From contig DATMJW010000124.1 of the NCBI GenBank assembly GCA_035553355.1, forward strand, positions 1-64,000: a stretch of 64,000 nt of DNA, read 5' to 3'. The notes beneath the pieces were generated by a model. The model was not told where the DNA came from and did not search any database. It saw only the letters and a list, made by a program, of their open reading frames with translations. Numbering within the stretch: position 1 is the first letter of the stretch; each line of letters begins with the position of its first letter. Below are positions 50,055 through 58,808 of this stretch, one piece after another. Origin of the DNA: Gaiellasilicea sp035553355. GTDB lineage: Bacteria > Actinomycetota > Thermoleophilia > Gaiellales > Gaiellaceae. Both the position numbers and the translations under genes were made by a program.

Positions 50055-51574
50055 AGCCGCACGCGGACGGTGTGGTGGCCCGTTGCGCCGTTCGGCGCGA
50101 CGTCCGTCCGCTCGGCCGGCTGCGTGTCGCCTGCACCGTCCGTCGCCCGTACCGCGACCTCGTATTCGCGGCCCTGCTGCCCCTCCCACGGGAGGAACCA
50201 CTGCCGCCAGCTGTCCGGTCCGATCGACGCGGCCAGCGTCGCCGTCCGCCACGGCCCGTCGTCGAAGCGCACCTCGACGCGCTCGATCCCGCGCGTCGGC
50301 GCCCACGCGACTCCGGCGACGACGTCGTCGCGGACGACGTCGATCCGCGACTGCGTCTTCACCGGCGCCTCCTTCGCCCAGCCGCGCGGGATCCAGTAGC
50401 CGTCGACGTCCTCGAGGCGGGTCAGCTCGATCGCGCTCAGCCACTTCACGGCCGATACGTAGCCGTAGAGGCCGGGGACGACGATCCGCGCGGGGAAGCC
50501 GTGATCCACCGGCAGCGGCTCGCCGTTCATCGCGATCGCGACGAGCGCGTCGCGGCCGTCCAGCGCGACCTCGGTCGGGAAGCCGGCGGTGAAGCCGTCG
50601 ACGGAGCGGCCGAGCACCTGCGTCCCCTCCGGGCGGACGCGTGCGCGCTCGAGGAGGTCGCGGAGTGGGACACCCTGCCAGCGCGCGTTCCCAACGAGGC
50701 TCCCGCCGACCTCGTTCGAGACGCACGAGAGGGTGATGTCGGCTTCGACGTGCGGCATCGCGAGCAGCTCGGCGTACGTGAGCGTGAACGGCTCCTCCAC
50801 GAGCCCCTTCACGCGGAGCTTCCACTGCGCGGGGTCGACCTGCGGGACGAGGAGCGCGGTGTCGATGCGGTAGAAGCGCTCGTTCGGCATGTAGAGCGGC
50901 GTGATCCCGGGGATGCGCAGCGCTGCGCCTGCCGGCGGTGCGGGAGCCGGTCGAGCCGGCTTCGGCAAGCCGACGGCCTGCCGGATGCGCTCCACCTTGC
51001 CGCGGGCGGCGACGAGGCGGCCGCCGACCGTGGCCGCCCCTGCGAGGACGACGGCGCCGGCCGCGGCGCCGAGGAAACGCCGGCGATCGGCGACGCCGCC
51101 GGCGGTGGGGTCGCGGCCGGTTTCCGCGTGGGTGACGCTGCGCGTCGGCCACAGCAGCAGCGCCCACAGCGTTGCGATTCCGGCGGCGCCGCCTGCGAGA
51201 CCCGCGGCGATGGGCGCTCCCGCTCCGACCTGGGGGTCGGCGAGCGACGCCGCGACGGCGAGCGCGGTCATCGCGGCCAGGAGCGCTGCGCCCAGGCGGA
51301 AGCGCCGCCGCCCGAGCAGCCCGACGGCGACCCCGAGGAGCGCGGAGACGAGCAGGATGTTCGCGATCAGGAACGGCTTGTCGTTCGTGCCGAGCGCCGA
51401 GATCACCGCCCGTTCGACTGCTCCGGGGACGTTGTCGATGACGACGTCGCCGAGCGCGACGACGAGCGACCGGCCGTCGGATGCGACGCCGGTGACGAGC
51501 TCCGCAACGCCGAGCGTCACTGCGGCGGCGAGAACGCCGGCGGCACCGGCGCGGACTGAGGCGGGGCTCGGCAT
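50051..51574 (-). CDS. Membrane-anchored sulfite-oxidase-family molybdoenzyme
   Basis: 507 residues. Residues 1-145 contain about four hydrophobic helices. A twin-Arg-like RRRFLG at 164-169 precedes another hydrophobic stretch. Then comes the molybdopterin domain with the Mo-ligand Cys C284 (ITLSCVSNEVGG) and HGFPARIVVPGLYGYVSAVKW, and a C-terminal immunoglobulin-like dimerisation domain. This layout is a membrane-tethered SUOX-fold enzyme facing outward; the substrate could be sulfite or another oxyanion. No cytochrome gene adjoins it. TACTCT seven bases before the ATG suggests a leaderless promoter. Confidence 0.88.
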   Translation of the reverse strand: MPSPASVRAGAAGVLAAAVTLGVAELVTGVASDGRSLVVALGDVVIDNVPGAVERAVISALGTNDKPFLIANILLVSALLGVAVGLLGRRRFRLGAALLAAMTALAVAASLADPQVGAGAPIAAGLAGGAAGIATLWALLLWPTRSVTHAETGRDPTAGGVADRRRFLGAAAGAVVLAGAATVGGRLVAARGKVERIRQAVGLPKPARPAPAPPAGAALRIPGITPLYMPNERFYRIDTALLVPQVDPAQWKLRVKGLVEEPFTLTYAELLAMPHVEADITLSCVSNEVGGSLVGNARWQGVPLRDLLERARVRPEGTQVLGRSVDGFTAGFPTEVALDGRDALVAIAMNGEPLPVDHGFPARIVVPGLYGYVSAVKWLSAIELTRLEDVDGYWIPRGWAKEAPVKTQSRIDVVRDDVVAGVAWAPTRGIERVEVRFDDGPWRTATLAASIGPDSWRQWFLPWEGQQGREYEVAVRATDGAGDTQPAERTDVAPNGATGHHTVRVRL

Positions 51575-51581
51575 GGGAACG

Positions 51582-51587
51582 AGAGTA
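51582..51587 (-). promoter_or_regulatory. Probable -10 element of the molybdoenzyme gene
   Basis: TACTCT on the minus strand, seven bases before the ATG at 51574. Confidence 0.4.
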
Positions 51588-51610
51588 GAGCCTGAGGATC
51601 GTGTCCCGTG

Positions 51611-52366
51611 TTACGAAACGAGGTAGCGGAGCACCTCGATCTCGTCCGCGTCGGCGCCGAGGTACGCGCCCCGGATCACCGCCCACTCCCGCATGCGCCG
51701 CTCGTCGAGGCCGGCCGCCGCGAAGGCCGCGAGGCGGTGCTCGGTCACGTCCGCGCGCATCCGGTACGGCAGCGGGTTCCAGAGGTAGGACGCGACGTCG
51801 AACTCCGGCTCGCCGAGCATCGGCTTCGGGTCGATCGCGAGCCAGCCCCGGTCCGAGAGCAGGACGTTGTGGTGGTGGAAGTCCCCGTGGACGAGCGTGT
51901 CGCCCCGCTTCGGCAGCCGCGCGTAGAGCGCGCGCGCGAGCGGCGCGAGCGGATGCTCGGCCGCGTCCGCGAGCCACCGCGGCACGTGGTCGTGGATCGA
52001 CCGGAACGGCGCCCGGGCCGGCCGCCACAGCCGCGCCCCCAGCTCGACCGCGACCGCTGTCGCCTCGTCCTCAGCGAGCGTCGAGAGGTCGTCGCCCGGT
52101 CGCGCCCGCTCGAGCAGCAGCGCGCGCCGGCTGCGGTCGTGCCGGAGCAACCGCACCGCGCCGTCGCCGTTCCAGAGCCCGAGCGCGTCCGCCTCCTCGT
52201 CTGCCTCGTCGTCGTCCGGCGGCACGACCTTCAGCACCGCACGGGCCCCCGCCGCCGCGACGTACGAGTACCGCGCCAGCGCGGCCCGCTCGCCGAGCTC
52301 GACCCCCCACTCCGCGGCGACCTCCACCGCGACCGCGCGGAGCGGCCGCAGGTCGGGCTGCGGCAC
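51611..52366 (-). CDS. Aminoglycoside/hydroxyurea-type phosphotransferase
   Basis: 251-residue APH-fold kinase, distinct from the one at 48820. Catalytic HGDFHHHNVLL and the DPKPMLGEPEFDVASYLWNP segment match the streptomycin 6-kinase / hydroxyurea phosphotransferase subfamily. Antibiotic phosphorylation is possible but unproven; many chromosomal members have unknown substrates. GTG shares a base with the thiolase TAG stop, so it is translated after the thiolase. Confidence 0.85.
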   Translation of the reverse strand: MPQPDLRPLRAVAVEVAAEWGVELGERAALARYSYVAAAGARAVLKVVPPDDDEADEEADALGLWNGDGAVRLLRHDRSRRALLLERARPGDDLSTLAEDEATAVAVELGARLWRPARAPFRSIHDHVPRWLADAAEHPLAPLARALYARLPKRGDTLVHGDFHHHNVLLSDRGWLAIDPKPMLGEPEFDVASYLWNPLPYRMRADVTEHRLAAFAAAGLDERRMREWAVIRGAYLGADADEIEVLRYLVS

Positions 52367-53526
52367 TAGCGCAGCCGCTCGACGAGCATGGCCATGCCCT
52401 GCCCGCCGCCGACGCACATCGTCTCGAGACCGATCGTCCCGTCGACGGCGTCGAGGTCGTTCAACAGCGTGCACATGATCCGCGCGCCGGTCATGCCGTA
52501 GGGGTGGCCGAGCGCGATCGCGCCGCCGTGGGGATTCAGCTTCTCGCCGAAGGGGTCGACGCCGAGCGCTTCGCACACCGGCAGCACCTGCGCGGCGAAC
52601 GCCTCGTTCAGCTCCATCACGTCCACGCCGTCGATCGTCATGCCCGCGCGCGCGAGCACCTGCCGCACGGCGTCGATCGGGCCGACGCCCATGATCTCGG
52701 GATCGAGCCCCGACACGGACGAGGCGATGATCCGCGCGCGCGGCTGCACACCCAGTTCGCGCGCCTTCGTGTCGGACATCACGACGACAGCGGCGGCGCC
52801 GTCGTTCAGCGGGCACGAGTTCCCGGCCGTCACGCGGCCGTCGTCCCTGAACGCGGGCGGCAGCTCGGCGAGCTTCTCGAGCGTCGAGCTCGGCCTCGGC
52901 CCGTCGTCGTGCTCGACCACCGTCCCGTCGGCGCGGGTGTAGGGCGTGATCTCGCGCGCGAAGTGCCCTGACTGCTGCGCCGCAACGGCGCGCTCCTGCG
53001 AGCGCTGCGCGAAGCGGTCCATGTCCTCCCGCGAGACGCCGTAGCGGTCGGCCACGTTCTCCGCGGTCATCCCCATCGGGATGTAGACGTCCGCGACCGC
53101 GCCGTCGCCGTGGAGGCGCGGGTGGAGCTCGTCGGCGTCCTTCGGGTAGCCGTTCACCTGCGAGATCGACTCCACGCCGGCCGCCACGAAGACGTCGCCC
53201 TCCCCCGCGCGGATCGCGTGGAAGGCCATCCGCTGCGTCTGGAGCGACGAGGCGCAGAAGCGGTTGACGGTGGTGCCCGGGACCGACTCGGGCAGCCCCG
53301 CGAGCAGCGCCGCACGGCGCGCCAGGTTCATCCCCTGCTTCCCCTCCGGGAACCCGCAGCCGACGATCACGTCCTCCACGTCGTCCGGAGCGAGGCCCTC
53401 GACCTGCGCGACCGCCTCGCGGATCGCGAACGCGACGAGGTCGTCGGGGCGCTCGCCGACGAGCGATCCCTTCGCGGCACGCCCGATCGGCGTGCGGACG
53501 GCGCTGGCGATGACGGCTTCTGGCAT
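52366..53526 (-). CDS. Thiolase (acetyl-CoA acyltransferase)
   Basis: 386-residue thiolase cleaving 3-ketoacyl-CoA. Acyl-carrying C91 in NRFCASSLQT, the NEAFAAQ loop, NPHGGAIALGHP His and the second Cys in CVGGGQG are all present. ATG at 53526 chosen because GAGGAGG precedes it; fourteen further in-frame codons upstream are not supported. Together with the acyl-CoA dehydrogenase at 53537 and the rightward operon it completes beta-oxidation. Confidence 0.94.
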   Translation of the reverse strand: MPEAVIASAVRTPIGRAAKGSLVGERPDDLVAFAIREAVAQVEGLAPDDVEDVIVGCGFPEGKQGMNLARRAALLAGLPESVPGTTVNRFCASSLQTQRMAFHAIRAGEGDVFVAAGVESISQVNGYPKDADELHPRLHGDGAVADVYIPMGMTAENVADRYGVSREDMDRFAQRSQERAVAAQQSGHFAREITPYTRADGTVVEHDDGPRPSSTLEKLAELPPAFRDDGRVTAGNSCPLNDGAAAVVVMSDTKARELGVQPRARIIASSVSGLDPEIMGVGPIDAVRQVLARAGMTIDGVDVMELNEAFAAQVLPVCEALGVDPFGEKLNPHGGAIALGHPYGMTGARIMCTLLNDLDAVDGTIGLETMCVGGGQGMAMLVERLR

Positions 53527-53536
53527 CGGCTCCTCC

Positions 53537-54688
53537 TCAGGAAAAGGCTGCTTCACCCGTGAGCGCACGCCCCACGATCAGCTGCTGGATCTGGCTCGTG
53601 CCCTCGTACAGGGTCGTGACGCGCGCGTCGCGGAGGTACTTCGCGACGGGGTAGTCGTCGACGTAACCGTAGCCGCCGAGGACCTGCACGGCCGCGTTCG
53701 CCGCCCGCACCGCCGCCTCGCTCGCGTACCACTTCGCGAGCGACGCCTCGGTCGTGTACGGCCGCCCCGCATCGGCGAGCGCAGCCGCACGCCACGTTAG
53801 GAGCCGCGCGGCCTCCGTCTCCGCGTGCATCTCGGCGAGGAGCCCTTGCAGGAGCTGGAACCGCGCGATCGGCCGGCCGAACGCCTCCCGCTCCCGCGCG
53901 TACGCGACCGAGGCGTCGAGGCACGCCTGTGCGATCCCCACGCATCCTGCGGCGAGCGAGATGCGGCCGTTGTCGAGCGCCGACATCGCGACCTTGAACC
54001 CCGCTCCCTCGTCCCCGAGCCGCGCCGAGTCCGGTACGCGCACGCCCTCGAGCGTCAGCTCCGCGGTGTCCTGCGCGCGCAGCCCGAGCTTCCCCTTCAT
54101 CGGCCTGGCGACGAACCCGGCCGCTGCGGTCGGGACGAGGAACGCCGTGATCCCGCGCGCCCCCTCGCCGCCGCTCCGCGCGAAGACGATCGCGACCGAC
54201 GCCCACGACCCGAGCGTGATGAACACCTTCGACCCCGTCAGCACCCACTCGTCCCCGTCGCGCTCGGCGCGCGTCGCGAGCGCCGCCGCGTCCGACCCGC
54301 ACCCGGGCTCGGTCAGCGCGTAGCAGCCGAGCGCCTCACCCGCGGCGAGCGCCGGCAGCCACTCGGCCTGCTGCGCGGGAGTGCCCCAGCGAGCGACGGT
54401 CTTCCCGAAGAGACCGTTCGAGACGGAGACGATTCCGCGCACCGACGAATCGGCGCGGCCGAGCTCCTCGCAGAGCAGCGTGTAGGAGACGCTGTCGAGC
54501 CCGCCGCCGCCGAGCTCGTCCGGCAGTGACGCCGCGAGGAAGCCCGCCTCCGCGAGCTTCGGCACGAGCTCGCGCGGGAGCTCCTCCGCCTCGTCCCACG
54601 CACGCGCGTGCGGCACGAGCTCGCGGTCGCAGAACGACCTCGCCGTCGCGCGGATCAGCGCCTGCTCGTCCGTCAGCTCGAAGTCCAC
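53537..54688 (-). CDS. Acyl-CoA dehydrogenase
   Basis: 383-residue dehydrogenase of the short/medium-chain or isovaleryl/butyryl type. DFELTDEQALIRATARSF at the start, ALTEPGCGSDAAALATRA, FITLGSWASV, FGRPIARFQLLQGLLAEM and the C-terminal LYEGTSQIQQLIVGRAL with the catalytic Glu at about 362. Leads a thiolase-kinase operon. GTG start six bases after TAGGGT. Confidence 0.93.
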   Translation of the reverse strand: MDFELTDEQALIRATARSFCDRELVPHARAWDEAEELPRELVPKLAEAGFLAASLPDELGGGGLDSVSYTLLCEELGRADSSVRGIVSVSNGLFGKTVARWGTPAQQAEWLPALAAGEALGCYALTEPGCGSDAAALATRAERDGDEWVLTGSKVFITLGSWASVAIVFARSGGEGARGITAFLVPTAAAGFVARPMKGKLGLRAQDTAELTLEGVRVPDSARLGDEGAGFKVAMSALDNGRISLAAGCVGIAQACLDASVAYAREREAFGRPIARFQLLQGLLAEMHAETEAARLLTWRAAALADAGRPYTTEASLAKWYASEAAVRAANAAVQVLGGYGYVDDYPVAKYLRDARVTTLYEGTSQIQQLIVGRALTGEAAFS

Positions 54689-54694
54689 GCGCCA

Positions 54695-54700
54695 ACCCTA
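54695..54700 (-). promoter_or_regulatory. Probable -10 element of the dehydrogenase-thiolase operon
   Basis: TAGGGT on the minus strand, six bases before the GTG at 54688; identical hexamer and spacing to holA. Confidence 0.45.
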
Positions 54701-54716
54701 CGCCCCCAGTGAACGC

Positions 54717-54743
54717 GACGGGGCCGGCAGTGCCGGCCCCGTC
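54717..54743. terminator. 12-bp perfect hairpin after the binding-protein gene
   Basis: GACGGGGCCGGC pairs with GCCGGCCCCGTC around an AGT loop, 23 bases after the stop of the leftward binding-protein gene. No T-tract; probably a strong structural terminator insulating the next promoter. Confidence 0.6.
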
Positions 54744-54765
54744 GTGCGGTTCCTTTCCGAGCGGA

Positions 54766-56031
54766 CTAGCCGCGCGGGCGCAGGTCGACCAGGCGGCCGG
54801 AGAGCCGCCACGTGCCGTTGTTGTAGACCTGCATCTGCTGCTGCGAGATCATGAAGCGGTCCGTCGCGGACGTCTTCAGACGCACGCTCGGGAGCAGGTA
54901 CGGCGTCGTCTCGTCGAACGAGAGCATCGCCCGCATCAGCGACGCCCGCGTCGGATTGCGACCCGCCTTGTACAGGGCCCGGACGAACGTGTCCGCCTTC
55001 GCGAAGCCGTAGAAGTTCAGGCTGTCGTTCGGGTTGCCGTTCGGGTTGTACTTCGCCATCAGCGCCTTGTACTGCTTCACGATCCGGTCGTTCGCCCACT
55101 GCGGGTTGGCCGGGTCCTTCAGGTACGCCGCGCTGATCGAGCCGTTGACGGTGTCGGCGCTCGAGGAGCGGACGGCCGTCGTCATGAACGTGTCGGTCGC
55201 GGAGACCGAGTTCACGTAGATGTTCGGCTTCCAGCCGAGGGCCCGGATGATCGCGTACGTCTGGATCGTCGGCCGCGGCGTGACGAAGATCAGCAGCGTG
55301 TCGGCGCCCGATGCACGCAGCTTCACGAGCTGCGACTGCGGGCTCGGCTGCGTGACCTCGTACGCCTCCTCCGCGACGACCTGCCGCTGCACCTTCGCGC
55401 GGCCGAGCGCCGACTTGAAGCCGTAGACGTAGTCCTTCCCGTAGCTGTCGTTCTGGAAGAGGATCGCGATCTTCGCGTTCGGCCTGTTCCGCGAGACGTC
55501 GAGGCCGTAGAGCCGCCCCTCCGCGATGTAGTCGGGCTGCCACCCCATCGTCCACGGGTGACGCTTCGCGTCCTCCTTCGAGCTGAACTGCGTCGCGCCC
55601 GTCGAGACGAGCACGTGCGGGACCCGCGCCTCGTTGAGGTACGGGCGGATGGCCTCGTTCACCTCGGTCCCGAGGGAGCCGACGACGGCGAAGACCTTGT
55701 CCTCCTGGACGAGCTTCCGCGTCAGCTGCACGGAGTTCACCGGGTTGTAGCCGTCGTCGTAGAACTTGAAGACGATCTGCCGGCCGTACACGCCACGCTT
55801 CCCATCGGGACCGCGGCGCGAGTTGACGTACGAGAAATACGCCTTCATCCCCGCGGGGATCGGCGCATAGCTCGAAGCGGGTCCGGTGAGCGGGAACGTC
55901 CCGCCGATCACGATCGACTTGCTCGTGACCCCCGGAGTCGCTGCGGTCGCGTCCGCCTTGGCGAACGCGGCCGGAATCGCGAGGGCGAGCGCCCCGAGTA
56001 CTGCGAGCCCGGCGAGAGAGACCCTACGCAT
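54766..56031 (-). CDS. Orphan ABC transporter substrate-binding protein
   Basis: 421-residue Peripla_BP_6 protein with a signal peptide (RRVSLAGLAVLGALALAIPA, cut near AFAKA). It is a clear paralogue of the protein at 32368: shared IVIGGTFPLTGPAS, GVYGRQIVFKFYDDGYNP and AILFQNDSYGKDY. No permease or ATPase adjoins it, so it may feed the LivGFHM transporter or another. It has a full-length promoter and a good ribosome-binding site, unlike most neighbours, consistent with high or regulated expression. Confidence 0.9.
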   Translation of the reverse strand: MRRVSLAGLAVLGALALAIPAAFAKADATAATPGVTSKSIVIGGTFPLTGPASSYAPIPAGMKAYFSYVNSRRGPDGKRGVYGRQIVFKFYDDGYNPVNSVQLTRKLVQEDKVFAVVGSLGTEVNEAIRPYLNEARVPHVLVSTGATQFSSKEDAKRHPWTMGWQPDYIAEGRLYGLDVSRNRPNAKIAILFQNDSYGKDYVYGFKSALGRAKVQRQVVAEEAYEVTQPSPQSQLVKLRASGADTLLIFVTPRPTIQTYAIIRALGWKPNIYVNSVSATDTFMTTAVRSSSADTVNGSISAAYLKDPANPQWANDRIVKQYKALMAKYNPNGNPNDSLNFYGFAKADTFVRALYKAGRNPTRASLMRAMLSFDETTPYLLPSVRLKTSATDRFMISQQQMQVYNNGTWRLSGRLVDLRPRG

Positions 56032-56076
56032 TAAGCACTCCTTCTTGAACAGGAATTCAATGCCGCTGCGGTCGCG

Positions 56077-56105
56077 ACACTACTCCCTTGCAAGAAGTAA
56101 GACAA
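56077..56105 (-). promoter_or_regulatory. Sigma-70-type promoter of the binding protein
   Basis: -35 TTGTCT (56100-56105) and -10 TAGTGT (56077-56082) with an exact 17-base spacer on the minus strand. The leader of about 40 bases contains AAGAAGGAG before the ATG. It is the only promoter here with both boxes well formed, set in an unusually AT-rich stretch (56032-56110). Confidence 0.6.
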
Positions 56106-56121
56106 CGGGAACGCCGGGAAG

Positions 56122-58029
56122 TTAGGCCGCGAGCGCTGCGGGATCCGTGACCGGCGCGCGACACGCGAAGCGCTCGCAGACGTACGCAGCGGGCCGGCCG
56201 CCGACGAGGTCCTTCCCCTCGAGCAGCGGGATCCCCGCGGCGGGGCCGACGGCGACCACCGTCTCCGGCTGCCACGGTGCGAGAGCCGCCCGCGCGATCT
56301 CGGTCTCGACCCCGCCGACGAGCGCCAGCTCGCGGGGCGGGCTGAACCACAGCTCGAGCGCGCACAGCGCCCAGCCGAACGCGGACGGTGCCCGCTCGAG
56401 CGCCGGCTGCACGAGGCGGAAGACGCCGACGGCGTGTCGCTCGAGCTCGTCGTCGCCCCAGATCCGCGCGAGCCGGAGGAGGACGTGCGCCAGCATCGAG
56501 TTGCCCGAGGGGAGCGGGTGGTCGTCGAGCTCCTTCGTCCGCGCGACGAGCTGCTCCCCGTGCGCCGGGGAGAGGTAGAAGCCGCCGCGCTCCTCGTCGG
56601 CGAAGAGCTCGACGGCGAGCCGCGCGAGGCGGTAGGCCTCCTCGAGCCAGGGGAGCTCGCCGGTCGCGACGTGGAGCTCGAGCAGCCCGTGCGCGACGTT
56701 CGCGTAGTCGTCGAGGAAGCCGGTGCCGCTCGTGCGGCCGTCGCGGTAGCTCCGCAGCAGCCTGCCGTCGGCATCGGAGAGCGGCCCGAGCAGGAACGCG
56801 CCGATGCCGCGCGCGGCCTCGACCCAGTCCGGCCGCTCGAGCCGCCGCCCCGCCTCCGCGATCGCGGCGAGCGCGAGGCCGTTCCACGAGGCGATCGCCT
56901 TGTCGTCGCGGAGCGCCTTCGGGCGCGTCTCGCGGATCTCGAAGAGCCGCCGCTTGAGCTCCGGGTCGATCTCGCCGCGGATGATCGAGCGCCCGTGCTC
57001 GAACGGCTCGAGCAGCTCGGCCGGGACGCCCTCTTCCTCGGTCCACGTGAACGTGAGGCCCTCGACGCCGTCGGTATCGGCGTCCTGGGCGGAGGCGAGG
57101 CCGCCGTGGTCGAGCAGGAGCTCGCGCAGCACGTACTCGAGCGTCTCCGTGCAGACGTCGCGGTAGCGGTCCGTGCCGGTGACGAGCCACGCGTGGAGAT
57201 ACGCGGGCGCGAGCAGCGCGTTGTCGTACAGCATCTTCTCGAAGTGCGGCACGAGCCAGCGCTCGTCCACCGAGTAGCGGTGGAAGCCGCCGCCGAGGAG
57301 GTCGTACATGCCTCCGCGCGCCATCTCGTCGAGCGTGTGGGTCGCCATCTGGAGCGCGTCGTCGTCGCCGTGCTCGTGCGCGCGGCGGAGCAGGAGCTCG
57401 ATCGTCGGCGCGTTCGGGAACTTCGGTGCGCGGCCCCAGCCGCCGAAGACGGGCTCGAAGCCCCTGCGGAGGTTGCGGACCGCGGCGGGCAGGAGCGACT
57501 CCGTCAGCGGATCGGTCGAAGGACGCAGCGTGCTCGAGTGGCGGACGGCCTCGACGAGCTGCGTCGCCGATCGCGTCACCTCGTCACGGCGGTTGCGCCA
57601 CGCGTCGGCGAGCGCCTCGAGCACCTGCGCGAAGCTCGGGAGCCCGTGGCGCGGCTCCGGCGGGAAGTACGTGCCGCCGTAGAACGGCTCGCCGTCGGGC
57701 GTGAGGAAGACCGTCATCGGCCACCCGCCGTGGCCGGTCATGGTGACGACCGCCTCCATGTAGACGGCGTCGAGGTCGGGCCGCTCCTCCCGGTCGACCT
57801 TGACGTTCACGAAGTGCTCGTTCATGAGCGCCGCGGTCGCGTCGTCCTCGAACGACTCGTGCTCCATCACGTGGCACCAGTGGCAGGCGGAGTAGCCGAT
57901 CGAGAGCAAAATCGGCTTGTCCTCGGCGCGGGCGCGCGCGAGCGCCTCGTCTCCCCACGGGTACCAGTCGACGGGGTTGTCCGCGTGCTGGAGGAGGTAG
58001 GGGCTCGTCTCGTGCGCGAGGCGGTTCAC
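56122..58029 (-). CDS. YyaL/SSP411 family thioredoxin-domain protein
   Basis: 635-residue protein with an N-terminal thioredoxin-like domain (DUF255), containing C49-H-W-C52 in SACHWCHVMEHESF. An (alpha/alpha)6 barrel resembling N-acylglucosamine epimerases/cellobiose epimerases follows (GGGFHRYSVDERWLVPHFEKMLYDNA). Function is not established for the family. The GTG at 58029 overlaps the upstream stop as GTGA and matches the family's usual start NRLAHETSPYLLQH. Confidence 0.93.
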   Translation of the reverse strand: MNRLAHETSPYLLQHADNPVDWYPWGDEALARARAEDKPILLSIGYSACHWCHVMEHESFEDDATAALMNEHFVNVKVDREERPDLDAVYMEAVVTMTGHGGWPMTVFLTPDGEPFYGGTYFPPEPRHGLPSFAQVLEALADAWRNRRDEVTRSATQLVEAVRHSSTLRPSTDPLTESLLPAAVRNLRRGFEPVFGGWGRAPKFPNAPTIELLLRRAHEHGDDDALQMATHTLDEMARGGMYDLLGGGFHRYSVDERWLVPHFEKMLYDNALLAPAYLHAWLVTGTDRYRDVCTETLEYVLRELLLDHGGLASAQDADTDGVEGLTFTWTEEEGVPAELLEPFEHGRSIIRGEIDPELKRRLFEIRETRPKALRDDKAIASWNGLALAAIAEAGRRLERPDWVEAARGIGAFLLGPLSDADGRLLRSYRDGRTSGTGFLDDYANVAHGLLELHVATGELPWLEEAYRLARLAVELFADEERGGFYLSPAHGEQLVARTKELDDHPLPSGNSMLAHVLLRLARIWGDDELERHAVGVFRLVQPALERAPSAFGWALCALELWFSPPRELALVGGVETEIARAALAPWQPETVVAVGPAAGIPLLEGKDLVGGRPAAYVCERFACRAPVTDPAALAA

Positions 58030-58769
58030 TGCAGAACCTCTCGTACACCCCGCAGCCGCGTACGAATCATGGCCTGGGCGCGGGAGGAGTCGAGCGTGCA
58101 ATCGAGCGGCCGCGTCGGGGGCGCCTCCGCGCGCCGAACCGGTTGCGCCGCGACGAGCTCGGCGAGGTCGGCGCGCGAGACCGCATCCGCGCCGGCGACG
58201 TGCAGCGGCCCGGCGACGTCCAGCTCCGCGAGCTCGAGCAGCGCGGCCGCGAGGTCGCCCACCTGCACGGGACTCCGGATCTCGTTCGTGAAGAACGCCA
58301 TCGCGGCGTCGCGCGCGGCCACCTCGTGCTTCGACGGAGCGGCACCTCGTCCGCCCACGATGAGCGAGGTGCGGACGAGAAGCGCGTCCGGGTGCGCGGC
58401 TGAGACGAGCCTCTCCGCCTCGACCTTCGAGCGGCCGTAGTCGGTGACGGGGCAGACGGGGTCGTCCTCCACGTACGGCGTGCCCTTGCGCCCGTCGAAG
58501 ACCACGTCGGTCGAGAGGTGCACGAGGCGTGCGCCGACGGCCGCCGCCGCGCGCGCGACGTTCGCCGCTCCCCCGCAGGTGATCGCGTGGGCGTCGGCCC
58601 CGTCCTGCCGGTAGGCGGTGTGGATCACCACGTCGGGGCGCACCCGCGCGAGGAGCTCCGACACGGCGCGCTCGTCGCGGATCTCGACGCGCTCGGCCGA
58701 CGCGTCCGGCCGCAGGCGCACGAGCTCGCGCCCGAGGTAGCCGCTCGCTCCCGTCACGTGGAGCCTCAC
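58026..58769 (-). CDS. dTDP-4-dehydrorhamnose reductase-like SDR
   Basis: 247-residue extended SDR of the RmlD type. NAD(P)-binding TGASGYLG (6-13), LSTDVVFDG (85-93) and the Tyr-x3-Lys pair Y111/K115 in YGRSK. It is shorter than RmlD (about 300) and no other rhamnose genes are near, so a different sugar or quality-control substrate is possible. GTG start six bases after TAGCCT; translationally coupled to the YyaL-type gene. Confidence 0.85.
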   Translation of the reverse strand: MRLHVTGASGYLGRELVRLRPDASAERVEIRDERAVSELLARVRPDVVIHTAYRQDGADAHAITCGGAANVARAAAAVGARLVHLSTDVVFDGRKGTPYVEDDPVCPVTDYGRSKVEAERLVSAAHPDALLVRTSLIVGGRGAAPSKHEVAARDAAMAFFTNEIRSPVQVGDLAAALLELAELDVAGPLHVAGADAVSRADLAELVAAQPVRRAEAPPTRPLDCTLDSSRAQAMIRTRLRGVREVLQ

Positions 58770-58775
58770 CGCGCG

Positions 58776-58781
58776 AGGCTA
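58776..58781 (-). promoter_or_regulatory. Probable -10 element of the RmlD-like gene
   Basis: TAGCCT on the minus strand, six bases before the GTG at 58769. It faces TACGCT (58796-58801, plus) of the divergent membrane-protein gene, only 14 bases away. Confidence 0.45.
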
Positions 58782-58795
58782 GCCGCCGCGCGCAC

Positions 58796-58801
58796 TACGC
58801 T
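58796..58801 (+). promoter_or_regulatory. Probable -10 element of the DUF6220-like gene
   Basis: TACGCT seven bases before the ATG at 58809; same hexamer as the dnaJ -10. Confidence 0.45.
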
Positions 58802-58808
58802 CTGCCGC

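Noticed and set aside
51611..52366. Dedicated antibiotic-resistance gene
   Set aside because: The kinase has streptomycin 6-kinase-like motifs, but it is coupled to thiolase in a chromosomal catabolic operon with no mobile context, so resistance is not supported.
58026..58769. Rhamnose biosynthesis locus
   Set aside because: Only an RmlD-like protein is present; RmlA, RmlB and RmlC are absent nearby and the protein is short, so the pathway cannot be assigned.
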